Of a stretch of DNA of 64,000 nucleotides, positions 50,641 to 61,691 are shown in pieces; position 1 is the stretch's first letter, and each line of letters begins with the position of its first letter. Below the pieces are notes generated by a model. That model was not told the origin of the DNA, ran no database searches, and worked only from the letters and a program-made list of their open reading frames with translations. Where the stretch lies: the NCBI GenBank assembly GCA_022496805.1, contig CM040091.1:24728336-24792335 (forward strand), read 5' to 3'. Position numbers and translations under genes: made by a program. The stretch comes from Pohlia nutans (lineage: Eukaryota > Streptophyta > Bryopsida > Bryales > Mniaceae).

Positions 50641-53600
50641 ATGGCATCTCCTCCACCTTCCGACCTTTCCTTTCAGACTGCGATCCTCACAGCCTATGGC
50701 TCAAGTGCTCCTGTGTCATTCCCTATGAATGGCGAAGGAATTGCTCTTGTCTCTAGTAAACACCTCAGCATGCGATTTCATTTTAACGAATCCAGTCTAT
50801 ATGTAGAGAAGAACATCTATGATGATTCTCACGAGTTGTCCCCGTCTCTCACCGTTATTCAACAACCAGATGTCAGTCCGGATCAAAGTCTATTGTGGAA
50901 GCTTGAACCGGGAAAGTATGATGTATACGGACTTCCAAAATCGAAGTCCTCTGGAACACCACTTCTATCCTCCACGTCCTCTATGCAGGCTCCTCTTCTT
51001 AGCAAAGTCAAGGTGGAGCATGATCCCGATGTGAAAAGTACTCCCCTTTATGGATCATCCACTTCTGCTAAGCTTGAGTCGGAACCAACTTCGTATGTTG
51101 CTCTCTCGAGTGATTCGTCTGATACTGAGACGGTCACTGAACGTCCTCCCATTCACAATCTTATCTCTCCGTCATCAGAGTCTTATGCCACTCATAGTCT
51201 TCTAAAAACCGCTCATAGTCTTGAATCCATCAACCTGAACGAGAGTCCATATCCCTCTCCCTCTGCCAAGTCACTCTCCGCTGCAAGTATCTTACCCAAG
51301 CTGAAGAAACTAGCTACCTTACATGGGAAGAAGAACGTGCTCAAGAAACTTGACTACGACACGATCACAACGATCAAGGTGGACTATCTTCCTCCCAAAT
51401 TCGATGGAGACGTAGTGTACGAGTTTCCTGCCGCCTCGCTTCACACCTCTCACACTACCGCAAGAACTATGCATGGAATGGATAAGAGGTACGATGGCCA
51501 TGTGTGGACTAGAATTATGACAACTAATATTTCCAATCCATTGGGCTTGTCGTTCCGATTCTCGATCTGCGTAGGTCATTTGGAGTGTCGCAACAAGGAG
51601 TGCGAATACTTGAAGCGTGCCCACCGGACATCTCCACTTAATGATACCGAGTTTGAAGGCTGTACGTGGAGGCCATTCACGGTGGAGGAGTCGCCTCCTA
51701 AGGACTCCACGTCGGTCTGCAAGGTTTGCAAAGAGCCTCCCACCTGCGTGAACAGCTGTAGCGCTAAAATATACTATGTCCATGGTGGGCCGAACGTCAC
51801 AAGGGCTTGCATTCATCTTGGGCATCACAAGCACCCGGTCAAGGTTGGAGACTACCGAGATACCAAGTCCAAGATCAACATTGTCATCGAAGAGCAAATC
51901 CAGAGAACACCATCCGCAACCAAGAGTGCAGTTGTTCTTGAGGCCAGCAAGGAACTATTAGGTAAGTTTCTTCTACGTTCTGAAGACGAACGGCCCAAAA
52001 CTCTTAGTTTGGAAGATCTCGTGCCCGTTCCTGATAGGTTCAAAGACATGGGATCTCCTAGCATAAGGAATAAAGTTGTCACATTCAGATACCTCAGGAG
52101 GTATGGTGTCATGGACAGTATCACCAAACTTAGAGGGCTCAGCAATTGGGCGATTGTCCAAAAAAACATGTTCCCTGGACAAGGTGAAGATTCCGACAAG
52201 GTCTTCATTTTCAAAATGTCCGAGATGGGTCCGGGTAGTGGTGTGGATTTAGTCAGGAGGATGCAAACGGGAGGAGATCTTGAAAACAGCTGGATCATGT
52301 TTGACCATGTCAAACGCGTGAAACATTGGACTACGATGGGTTGCCATGTTTACGACTCTACATATTGTCGTGTCATGACCATTGCATGCTGTGACATGCA
52401 ATCGGAAGACACAGATGCTCAGATTGTCTTCTCGAAGAACCTGAATGCTGTCATGGAGAGGCATGACATTCCCAACCCACAATTCATGGGATTCATGGCG
52501 GATAGTGCACAAGCCAATTGGAATGCACTGAGGATCATTTACGGAAATGGGAATCCGAAAGATCCAATGGTGGATCGGGAGAGGACGTGCTACTTTCATT
52601 GGTCTCAATCCTTCGAGAAGCATAACAAGCAGTACATTGCCGAAGAATTTCGAGAACAGCACAAGCGCCTTTGCATGCAGTATAGAGATTCCACGACCAT
52701 GGCTGAGGCGGATATTAGATACCTAGCCATTAGGGCTTGGTGGCTGTCTTCTGGAGCTGCATCCGAGACATCGTTGACACACTTGGATCTTTGGCTAGCT
52801 TTTTGGCACTTCAGATATCGACAATGGGGTGGCTGCATGCAGTTCGTGAGTACACTCTCTCCTTTACTGACTCTTTCCAAAGCCGTGCTCTCTAATATTT
52901 TCAACTGATATTTGTTTTGATGGACTTCTACAGAACCTTGACGAAGAGGCCTTAGCGGACATGCCGTCCTGCAACCTTGCCGAGACTATGCACAACAAGT
53001 GGCTTCAAGCGTCTCGCAATAGAGGTAATGATCTCTACGTTGCCACTGTCGACAACTACATACGGGCGTTTATGCAGGTAGTGGCATACTACCAATTCCT
53101 AAAGGGAGACGTTGGAGGATCCGGTCCTTGCAAGAACGAGCTCAAACTTGGAAATGCACAACGGCGCGCCAGAAGCACAGGCGACCCTAGAGTGCTCAAA
53201 GAGGCAATGCTGGATATGCCCGGAGCAGATGAGTTTTGCATCCGTGATCCTCACTTGGAAGGAGAGCAGGTATTCGGCTCAACGAAGCGCAAGCCGGACC
53301 TGCCGCTTGGAGATGACGGTGAGTCCCATCGGCCGGATACGGTGAATTACTCTCGCCCCCCAGCATTGAAGCGAGCTGCTCTCTCTAGTGTAGCCTCTCT
53401 ACCAGTCATAGCCGAGGAGAAAGAAACCGAAGCTTTGGAGGTCATCGCATCTCCCGTGATTCCATCCTCACCACCTGTCCTGGAAGGTGGTATTAAGCAT
53501 GTTACCGCGGTCCAAGAATCCACTGTGAACGAGCGACTTTGGCACATTGCTCGGTTGTCCAAAACGAGTGCCAAGTCGTGTTGGGCAATGAGAGCAGTAA

Positions 53601-54406
53601 CTAAGAAGAAGTGCGATGCCAAAATTGTCCGGAATTCGACTAACACCCCCGCTCCAACATACACCGGTGAATGGCTGAACGTGAGGTTGGGCAGGGAGAT
53701 TCACGAACAATTCTTCTTTTGCCCCGATGACATCGACAGGTGCGTGAAGGGCACTCGACGCAAGTGGGTGAGGCACTTTTCGTCCACGGAACCAAGGCCG
53801 CCAATTCCTGATGTGTGGCCCGTGAAGCTGGGAACGAACCTCAAGCTCAAGGAGATTCAAGTACTCGAAGCTGCAGGATTTCAGCTCCCACAGAAAATTC
53901 AAGTGTCTCCTAGGAGGCTATTTTCCAATGCACCGCTGCCTTCAGATATGTCCACTGTCCCAGTTCCAAGTGATGCAGACTGGTATCCAGGAAAGCGAAA
54001 GTCCAAGAAAGTTTGCCGTCAAGCCAACGTTCCCACCTCCAAGCAGAGTCTCAGCATCGATTCCTCCAGGATTCTGAAGGCGAGAATCGACAGCGTTACA
54101 ATGGTTCCACACCAAGGCTATGGATGCATCATAGCTTTGGACTCTGGAACTCAACCTGCTGTGACACAATACCAGATTACAGTGAGCTCCGAACCTGCAT
54201 GCACCTGTCCTGCATTTAAACAGACCATGGTCAAGTTCGGTAAGAAAGGTGGCAATTTCAGCTATTGCAAACACATTTATTACGTCTTCATGAAGGTGTG
54301 CAAGCGTGACCCCAACGTCGACTTATTCATTCATGCCCCGACTTTCAGCTTCAACGAAATCAAGCTCCTTCTCGAAAGTGGAATATTGACCCGTTCTAAC
54401 TCGTAG
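50641..54406 (+). CDS. Mutator-like (MULE) transposase, two exons, apparently intact
   Basis: Exons are 50641-52845 and 52934-54406 (donor GTGAGT, acceptor CTACAG), giving about 1225 residues with no stop. The ATG at 50641 was chosen because the upstream in-frame triplets give only GTG. Domains in order: an N-terminal region with WKLEPGKYDVYGL; a Ser/Thr-rich linker; a Cys/His region about 306-397 (CVGHLECRNKECEYL..., CKVC...C, ending HLGHHKHP), which resembles GCM/WRKY-type or FLYWCH-like zinc binding; a MULE-type catalytic region about 523-735 with Asp near 555 (MFDHV) and 621 (MADSAQANW), and C-x-x-H near 650 (CYFHW); and a SWIM finger about 1157-1190 (CTC...YCKHIYYVF). In such proteins the zinc parts bind the inverted-repeat ends and the DDE core cuts DNA. 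I could not find matching terminal inverted repeats nearby. It may be a domesticated gene or an element whose ends lie elsewhere. Confidence 0.72.
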
Positions 54407-55123
54407 GCATCTTATTTAGTATATGGACGAAGTCCACGTTTGATTATCCCTCACGCTTCATTATCACTTGTTTGGGAATAGTCAATGAGTGTGAGTAAGA
54501 CTGTTAGCCAAAGAGGGCCTCTAGCAATGCACTTGTTGGAGATACAATTGCACTACACCCCTGGTTCAACACTAGATACTACTCCGTTAAAACCAATATT
54601 CATGTGTTCAATTGTTTATTATCAACAGTCACGAGTGGACTGTTTCCAATTGTGATGTTCATGATTGATCTCAAGATAATTTTATCATTTTTTTTGGGTC
54701 CATCTTTTTGGGCACAAGGACCAATTCCTTATAGTCTTAGACCATCTGCTCTGATCTTTCTTATGACTATGTCATAATGGCTTTGGGCCGCGAAGGTCTA
54801 CTTCTATCTCGCAAATCCTTTACTCTCTACTTCGTTTGATACCACAGATGTTGTGTCTATATTGGTTTATACCAGCAGGAGTGATGATTATATTGTATCT
54901 TTTCTAGTCCAAATCGGAGTCTGGATTGCTAAGTTACAGCATCCACTATGGTAGCTTCGAAGTCTTAGCTACTTGTTGGTGCCAGAGCTTGGGCAAATTT
55001 ACAAACTACTGTCTTACTTCTCAAACTTTATTATAGTATGTTGTAGTACATTCATGTTTGCAACAAACGCTACGTAGTATGATTGCACCCCTGAGCTTCC
55101 AATACACTAAGGTCATCTACATA
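54407..55123. other. 3' flank, no gene seen
   Basis: A+T-rich sequence between the convergent transposase gene and the antisense ORF. No repeat units, RNA genes or coding exons that I can support. Confidence 0.4.
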
Positions 55124-55921
55124 TTAGAATTTCTCGCTATTTTCAATTGAGTCCCAAAACGGAGCCTTGTCTGCATCATCAAAGTGTTCCTGCAGTGCAA
55201 TCGATAACTCCTTCGGAATAACTTCGTTCACCTCGATGTTGCAAGGGTCAGGTAGGCCTAGCAACTCCGATATGTAGTGTGACCACATCAGCCGCCACAC
55301 CATCGGGTCCCTCGGAGAGTCGTCCCAAATATCACACGGAACCCCATATCTATCTAGAACATCTCTGTCTAATAGCATCACTGCCACATCTATCCAATGA
55401 GTTTTGCAATGTGGAAATTCCCACAGCCACAATTCCACTGCTCCCTCGACTGAGGCAATAGGGTACTGCATCTGGAACGTGAACCCATTCCTGGTGACTT
55501 CAGGATACACTGATTTGTCCCTACCGCCCAATCCTTCCCATTCATTGTTTGACAGAGAATCGTCAATCTGTCGAACTCCATGTGATGAGTTCAACAAGCC
55601 GTAAGCTCTGTACTGACCAGCACAAAGCATCCAGTAGTATCCTTCCGGGTCGTCCCCCCTCGTCTGCAGCACACCTAATTCCACGAACCCGTTCCTACCA
55701 CGGACTTCTAACTCCACCATTATTGATGATGCTACTAAGCCAAAACGAACAGCGAGATCTAGGGCCGAAACTCGAACGTACTTATCCCAACCCATTTCCA
55801 CTACCATAGGAACCTCGTGACCTGTAACGTAGATGCGGGCCATGGAGACAAACGGAAATACGACAGCTGCAGCAGCTAATGGACCGTGATGGAGATCGCC
55901 AGCAAGTTTAGGGAGAGGCAT
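55124..55921 (-). CDS. Unknown 265-residue protein
   Basis: A true ATG at 55921 opens 265 codons to a TAG at 55124, ending WDSIENSEKF. The N-terminus (LAAAAVVFPFVSMARIYVTG) is hydrophobic and could be a signal-like or buried segment. Residues 80-115 contain VRGRNGFVELGVLQTRGDD and YYWMLCAGQYRAYGLL. The latter is similar in pattern to the N-terminal stretch of the neighbouring transposase (LLWKLEPGKYDVYGL). The rest is acidic with many Trp. It is convergent with the transposase, 0.7 kb from its end. It may be a second transposon gene sharing an N-terminal module, or an unrelated host gene. I do not recognise a family. Confidence 0.5.
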   Translation of the reverse strand: MPLPKLAGDLHHGPLAAAAVVFPFVSMARIYVTGHEVPMVVEMGWDKYVRVSALDLAVRFGLVASSIMVELEVRGRNGFVELGVLQTRGDDPEGYYWMLCAGQYRAYGLLNSSHGVRQIDDSLSNNEWEGLGGRDKSVYPEVTRNGFTFQMQYPIASVEGAVELWLWEFPHCKTHWIDVAVMLLDRDVLDRYGVPCDIWDDSPRDPMVWRLMWSHYISELLGLPDPCNIEVNEVIPKELSIALQEHFDDADKAPFWDSIENSEKF

Positions 55922-56426
55922 ACCATTTGGACGGCATATCTATATGCCTTTGCTATCTTTGGTTTCTAAAATACCATCATGATGCCACATGAACTATGCC
56001 AACCTAAACTCTAGAATATAGCAAATTTTGCGGCGTTCACCCCTAAATACTCGTAGCCGCAATCTTATACATTGTCACTCAGATTAGCATTTTTAGTGTA
56101 CCTAAAACTGAAATTCAAAACGATACCATAATTCCTAAACCCGGCGCTCTTGGCTGTATGCAACGAACCTTTGCCCATGTTGCAGTAATGCGGCGCTTTC
56201 TATAAAAAAATGCCACCTTGCAATACCCTAAACCCAAATATAAGATAGACCAGCCGACGGCCTTTCTATCGAACTAGAGCCTTTTTCTGGATGTCAATTC
56301 CATAGGCATTTTCATAGTCTAAACCCTTTAACAGATTAGAACACATATACGTCGGTTTGGAAGACTGTCATATTGGTAGATGTCTTGTTGGATGGGCGTA
56401 GTGTCTATGGTGGATGTGCAGTTATC
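55922..56426. other. No confident gene
   Basis: A+T-rich spacer. The frame of the next ORF is open back to about 56373 but without ATG, so an upstream exon could end here. Confidence 0.35.
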
Positions 56427-56825
56427 ATGGAGAGCTTGTTAGACGAGGTCATCGACATCACCAGTGTCTTCGATGATGCTATACCATTTCAGCCTGCTAC
56501 TCAAGTAGAGATAGATGGGCAATACAAGCAGCGCTCTCTCGTCGTTGACCGCAGCAAACAACGTCCGAAATTGATTGAGTGTGATGAACCAAAGGTTGCG
56601 TTTCATTCAGATCACAGTGACGATGCACGCATTGTCAATCATGCATACTCCAAGGTTGGCAACATTCCTCCTGGTACATATTCCAAGGCTTTGCTGGGAA
56701 ACAAGTTTGATCCTGCTATGATGAAACCGTTCAGTAGGGATTTTTCGCTTGGGAAAATGTCGACCGTCAGGCTGATAGACTCGTACAACCGGAATGCAAA
56801 TGTGAAACGTAGACATTACGGTTGA
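56427..56825 (+). CDS. Small unknown ORF
   Basis: An ATG at 56427 gives 132 codons. The reading frame is open upstream to 56373 without an ATG, which hints at a spliced 5' part. The product is charged and mixed (LVVDRSKQRPKLIECDEP, MMKPFSRDFSLGKMSTVRL), with a basic end NVKRRHYG. No domain is recognised. It ends about 45 bp before the left inverted repeat of the next element. It could be the last exon of a gene whose other exons I cannot see, or a relic. Confidence 0.35.
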   Translation: MESLLDEVIDITSVFDDAIPFQPATQVEIDGQYKQRSLVVDRSKQRPKLIECDEPKVAFHSDHSDDARIVNHAYSKVGNIPPGTYSKALLGNKFDPAMMKPFSRDFSLGKMSTVRLIDSYNRNANVKRRHYG

Positions 56826-56871
56826 TTCCTAAATCAGACTTGCCTTGTGCGATTGGACAACATGTATCTCA

Positions 56872-57171
56872 ACTTTTAATAAAGAGATTTATTGAAATGT
56901 TTGTTTCTCACCTCTGTAAATGATGTTTTCCACCAAGAAATTCAAATTTACCGCAATAAAATTATAAAAAATGACTGCATTTTAATTTTTACTGTGGTAA
57001 AAAAATAGTTTTCGACGGGAATTTACCATGGGAATATTCGAATCTGTCAGAGAATATCCGAATAATTTAGAGAATATTCGAATATTATGTTATCCGCTCT
57101 CCATTTTCCGCTCTGCTCTCCGCTCTCCGCTCACGCTCTCCCATCCACCGCTCGCACGGTAGCCGCCCTCG
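56872..57171 (+). repeat. Left terminal inverted repeat
   Basis: Runs from about 'ttttaataaagag' through 'tttgtttctcacct', 'tttaatttttactgtggta' and 'ttttcgacgggaatttacc' to 'cgctcgcacggtagccgcc' ending at 57171. It matches the reverse complement of 60084-60405 with small indels, including one of about 30 bp in the 'gaatattcgaat' and 'ctctccgctctcc' tracts. Confidence 0.85.
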
Positions 57172-57220
57172 CGCACTATAGAACCCTCGGTCGATAGGCT
57201 ATTCGGTACCTACAGCTCAG

Positions 57221-60083
57221 ATGCAGCAGCAGCCTTCCTACCCAGCAGCTACACTCCCGACTCGGACGACTGCTCGGAAACCGGTAGCGATGCCTACCTA
57301 CAAGGAAGGTAAGTGTGCCATTACGCATAGCCATCGATTTCTCAATGCCCTTACGTTGAATAGCAAAACCGATTCGGCTATTACTATAGCGTTATTTGGA
57401 AATTCCCTAGTCGATGCTGCTAACTATAATTGGTTCTCGACTCAACGAAAGGCATACCCACACCAAGACTTACATGGAATCCTCGATGCCTTCAAACACC
57501 GCTACCAAGATATCGACAATGATGACCAGGCCTACCTACGTTTCCGCAGTATGAAACAGGATGCCAAAGAGTCGGTTGACGATTACTATGAACGGATGAT
57601 GAAACTAGCCAGCCAGTTTGAGGTCCTTCCGGCAAATAATTTCCTACTAAGCAATTTCCGAGCTAGTTTGTTGAAGTATCTGCAGGTAGCCACAGACGGA
57701 CTATCAAGATCGACACTAGCCCAGGCCAAGAAATCGGCTAAGCTTGCGGAAAGCGGACTACCTAAGGAACCTGACTCGACCACTACCGAGCGAACTGAGA
57801 CTACCAAACGAGCATTTTGCAACCGATGCAAGAAGCTAGGCCATTTCGAACGCGATTGCTGGCTCAATCCGGAGAGCGAGATCGGAAAATGTCGTGTGAC
57901 GGCTATTAGGACAGCCCCAGTAGCAGCAGCCACACCAATGTCGACTACCGCCGAATCAAGGAGTCGACCACCCCGCGATGGCACACCACGACAAATATTC
58001 CCTTGCTCTCTGTGCCAAACCTTGGACCACCTGACACACTTGTGTCCCCTACTGAAGGATCCAAAGGTCGTCCAATTCTTTAATCAGCAGATCGAGACCA
58101 AGCCCTACACGTCGTCAGTAGTCATTGAAGAACTACCAAACACTACGGTTGGTGTCCTAACGGTCGCAGCGATTACAAGAAGCCAGTCGACTACCGACCA
58201 GCCGACTCTTGACGAAACCACGGAGAAGACCGACTGGACTGCCCAAGAACTACTACGTGATCAAATGATGGAAGAAGTTCGTCAACTCCTAGCCGAGTTG
58301 GAAACAACAACTTCCACTAAAGACCCAAAGTCGACTGAGGACTCGCCCTCACTCGACTAGGACGCGGATGCATTACCGCAACAAACGATCACCCTTCAAG
58401 GCAACCCAGACCAACCGACTCTGGCCACAATCGACCAAGGCAACATCGCATTCGGCGCTGTCCAGCAGCAGATCCTCGACCAACTCCAAGACTGCAAATT
58501 GCAGGTTTCCATCCGTGACATACTACAGTTATCACCGACCCTCACCAAACTGGTTCGGGATCGACTGACTCGTCCAGACCCAGAATCGACTCCAGAGTTA
58601 CCCTGCTCGACTACAGAGGAGGTGACGATCGCCGCTGCAGCAGTCATCGACAAACACATGCCAGTCATCACAGTCTCAGTCGGTAAAAACATGGTCGACG
58701 ACGTTCTAATCGATGGCGGCTCTGGCGTCAATGTGATCACCGAAGATGAACGCCGCCGGTTGGGACTAGCTAAGCCGTCACCCGCACCATTCAACCTCAA
58801 GATGGCTAATGGCACCATAGCACGACCCAAAGGATTGATCAGGGATGTCAAAATTCACATTCATGGCATCCCCTACATAGTCACGCTTATAGTCATCGAC
58901 TGCTCGACAGTCAAGTCAGACTACCGGTTATTACTCGGTCGACCGTGGCTTCGACATGCCAAAGTCATACACGACTGGGGCAACAATGAAGTGCAGATCA
59001 TGGGCAATGGCACCGTCAAGACCGTCAAGATAAATCGACAGTTAGGATACAAGGCGGTTACACCACATGCTCTAGTCTGTTACAACTTCGCGGAAGGTAT
59101 CACCGATGAAGAGGAGGAAATCTTAATGGCATCTGACCCGATCCTCCACACAATGGGCAGAATCGATTGGAACCTCCTAGCTACCGAGTCGACAGTCGAC
59201 CAGCCTGGAACGGAACCGACTACGATGGCCAGTTCCCCTAGACACCAAGGTATTCAACATAGACCAGGAACAATGGTTGTAGACGAGACACCAATACAGG
59301 ACGAGCTACGATTCAAGGACATTGCCCATTGGAATCACAATGAGGAGGATCGACTCGACCATGTCAACGTCGGTACCTCTACCGACCCCAAGCTGTTGAA
59401 GCTGAACGCGAATTTGAGCCCTCGTCTCAGAGCTAGCGCAGAATCCTTGTTTAAGGAATACATCGACATTTTTGCCTTCTCTTATGAAGATCTGCGAGGT
59501 ATACCGGAACACATAGCGACTCATCGGATCGAGCTCGACCCGACCATCTCGCCTAGTCACCAAGCAAGATACCGGATGAACCCGAACTATGCACAAGCAG
59601 TGAAGGACGACTTGGAACGACTTCTAAAAGCAGGGTTCTTCGCACCAGTCGACCAGGCGACATGGCTATCCCCAATAGTCGTGGTCCCCAATATTCGTGG
59701 TCCCCAAAAAGAATGGGAAACTACGGATATGCGTAGATTTTTGCCGACTTAATGCAGCAACCAGGAAAGACCCGTACCCCCTGCTCTTCACGGACGAAGT
59801 ACTCGACGCAGTCATAGGCTATGAAGCCTACTCCTTCATCGACTGCTTCTCAGGCTATCACCAGGTCCGGATCGACCCGACCGACCATCCCAAAACAACG
59901 TTCATCACCGAGTGGGGCGCGTATGTATGGGTCGTGATGCCGTTCGGATTGAAGAACGCCCTGCCTACCTACCAGCGCATCGTCAACCAGATCTTCAAAG
60001 AGTACCTGGGCGACTTCATGAAGCTATTCCTAGACGATTTTAGTGTCTACAGCGACATCGACTCCCACCTACCGCAGCTCAGA
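57221..60083 (+). pseudogene. Truncated Ty3/Gypsy gag-protease-RT polyprotein
   Basis: Gag starts at ATG 57221 (379 codons). It has a capsid-like helical region with FRSMKQDAKESVDDYYERMMKL-type residues, then a zinc knuckle CNRCKKLGHFERDC at about residues 192-205. A TAG at 58358-58360 separates gag from the protease part, but the same frame stays open on both sides. The protease has the aspartic motif DGGSGVNV near 58712 and the LLGRPWL strand. RT follows: the PSHQARYRMNP start, then YSFIDCFSGYHQ and the catalytic FLDDF near 60030. Between 59690 and 59710 a 16-bp duplication (gtggtccccaatattc) shifts the frame. The frame then runs into the right inverted repeat after the first half of RT; RNase H and integrase are gone. 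It cannot encode a working polymerase. Usual Ty3/Gypsy pol is roughly three times longer than what remains. Confidence 0.85.
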
Positions 60084-60405
60084 CGAGGGCGGCTACCGTG
60101 CGAGCGGTGGATGGGAGAGCGGGGAGCGGAGAGTGGAAAATGGAGAGCGGAGAGCGAAGAATTTTCAGATTTTTTACTAAAAATAACATAATATTCGAAT
60201 ATTCAATGACAGATTCGAATATTCTCTGACAAATTCGAATATTCCATAGGTAAATTCCCGTCGAAAACTGTGTTTTTACCACAGTAAAAATTAAAATGTA
60301 GTCGTTTATGATATTTTTACTGTGGTAAATTTGAATATCCTAGTTGAAAACATCATTTACACAGGTGAGAAACAAACTTTTCACATGCATCTCTTTATCA
60401 AAAGG
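60084..60405 (-). repeat. Right terminal inverted repeat
   Basis: Inverted copy of 56872-57171. Reading the minus strand from 60405 gives 'ttttgataaagag', 'gtttgtttctcacctg', 'ttttcgacgggaatttacc' and finally 'cgctcgcacggtagccgcc'. The copies have drifted by substitutions and indels, so insertion is not recent. Confidence 0.85.
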
Positions 60406-60529
60406 GTGGGAAAGTCCAACATTTATAAAAAGCAGATTGTATGCAATAGAGTTCGTGTGGGAGAAAAAGATCATCGTGGTATTAACTAAGTCCCTTACAG
60501 AGGATAATTATCGCATCTATGCATCATAT
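60406..60529. other. Flank of the inverted-repeat element
   Basis: Contains the right copy of the candidate target duplication (60417-60426). From 60450 on it resembles the inverted complement of the 40.2-kb repeat flank (ataga-gttcgtgtgggag). Confidence 0.4.
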
Positions 60530-60990
60530 CCATCTAGCCTTGGTCCATGGTGAATCCCTGACTGCCCACGGTGTCCTTGGTCCATGGTGAATCCCTGACT
60601 GCCCACGGTGTCCTTGGTCCATTGTGAATCCCTGAATTACTAACTGCCCACAGTGTCCAAGGTCTATGGTGAATCACTAACTGCCCATGGTTTCCTTGGT
60701 CCATGGTCTTTGCCTGAATCACTAACTGCCCACAGTGTCCAAGGTCTATGGTGAAACAAGCAGGCAATTTACAAGCATGCAATACGTGTATAAATCTAAG
60801 TAGTTTGTATACAACAGAGTTTACATGGAAAAAAAGAACATCGAAATATTACATAAGTCCCTCAAAGAGAACAACACATCCATGCATCATATCCATCCAA
60901 CCTTGGTCTATGGTGAATCCCTGATTGCCCACGGTGTCCATGGTCCATGGTGATTCCAAGGTCCACACTGAAAAGACTGTCAAACCTCGT
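60530..60990 (-). repeat. Tandem 'ccatggtgaatccctgac' repeat, inverted relative of the 40-kb repeat
   Basis: Units such as 'ccttggtccatggtgaatcc' plus 'ctgactgcccacggtgt' (37 bp and longer variants) repeat about nine times. They are the reverse complement of the 'ggacaccgtgggcagtcagg' units at 40.33-40.66 kb. The right part also carries 'tgcatcatatccatccaacc', the complement of 'ggttggatgggtatgatgca' at 40.42 and 40.67 kb. Confidence 0.85.
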
Positions 60991-61691
60991 TTTACCGCAA
61001 GCGGCTAGTTAGGGTTTCTAGGGCAACTAGGAGTAGTCTTCCCGCATAAATAGGAGGAGTAGTGGCCATAATGGCCCAGTTATTTATTTGGACAGAGAGT
61101 ACCATCCGGGCGCAGCCTAGAGGAATTATTACAGGACTAGACTGACAGCAGGTTCCGGTGGGAAACCGGATGGGAGACCGGATGGGTGAGGACGGGTCTC
61201 CGATGGACCCGGTCACGGTCCGAGCATTGAAGTGGGCCGCTCTAAACTGGGCAACCCACTGTTCATTCACTCTCTACAGCTCCAGTTGTCCGCGCCAGCA
61301 GAATTTCGAGCTTCCGGAAAGCCGTAGAATTGATAGTGTGGGACCGGAAGAAGAGAGCATTGAGCGACCGTATTTTGCCGAGTCTGAGCGTCCGGGAGTG
61401 ACGGAAACTGAACACCCGGTGAGAGACAGCGACGCAAGGTTAGAATTTGAAATAGGCGCGCCTCCGGACAGTGCGCACCGCCATTTCCGGCGGAGTTTGA
61501 GGAAGAAAGGAAGTGCGCCGCCAGGAAAAGGGTCGCGGGGTCTCCGGGAGGTTAGAAGAACACCCCGGAAGCGGAAAGGGAAGCGCCCGGAGCGAGAGGC
61601 GCGAGGTTTACCGAGGAAAGAGAGGGCTCATCCGGAGAAGGAGTTGCGTCACATCCGGAGGAGTGAAGAAGTCCGCCCGGAGTCCGCAGCC
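60991..61691 (+). other. G+C-rich 5' region of second gag-like gene
   Basis: From 61170 an ATG opens a frame that runs into the gag-like gene. Its first 170 residues are low-complexity R/E/P/G strings driven by dense 'ccgga' and 'ccggag' words in the DNA. I treat it as leader or poorly conserved N-terminus, since the better ATG is at 61692. No TATA box is evident. The base composition and the ccgga word bias set 61.1-63.3 kb apart from the A+T-rich flanks. Confidence 0.35.

Larger units (their letters stand above)
56872..60405. mobile_element. 3.5-kb inverted-repeat element carrying a Ty3/Gypsy fragment
   Basis: Two near-identical inverted repeats of about 300 bp (56872-57171 and 60084-60405) enclose a retrotransposon gag-protease-RT segment and nothing else. 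The distance from the left repeat to the gag ATG is only 49 bp, and the right repeat cuts the RT frame just after the catalytic FLDDF. Imperfect 10-bp direct repeats flank the element (caacatgtat at 56858-56867, caacatttat at 60417-60426), compatible with a 9-10 bp target duplication as in Mutator-like elements. However, a few bases between them and the clear repeat ends do not pair well. There is no transposase inside, so it would be non-autonomous and moved in trans. Long LTRs, a primer-binding site and integrase are absent, so it is not a normal LTR element. Confidence 0.75.

Noticed and set aside
57221..60083. Complete LTR retrotransposon
   Set aside because: The flanking repeats are inverted rather than direct, RT is cut in the middle, and RNase H and integrase are missing.
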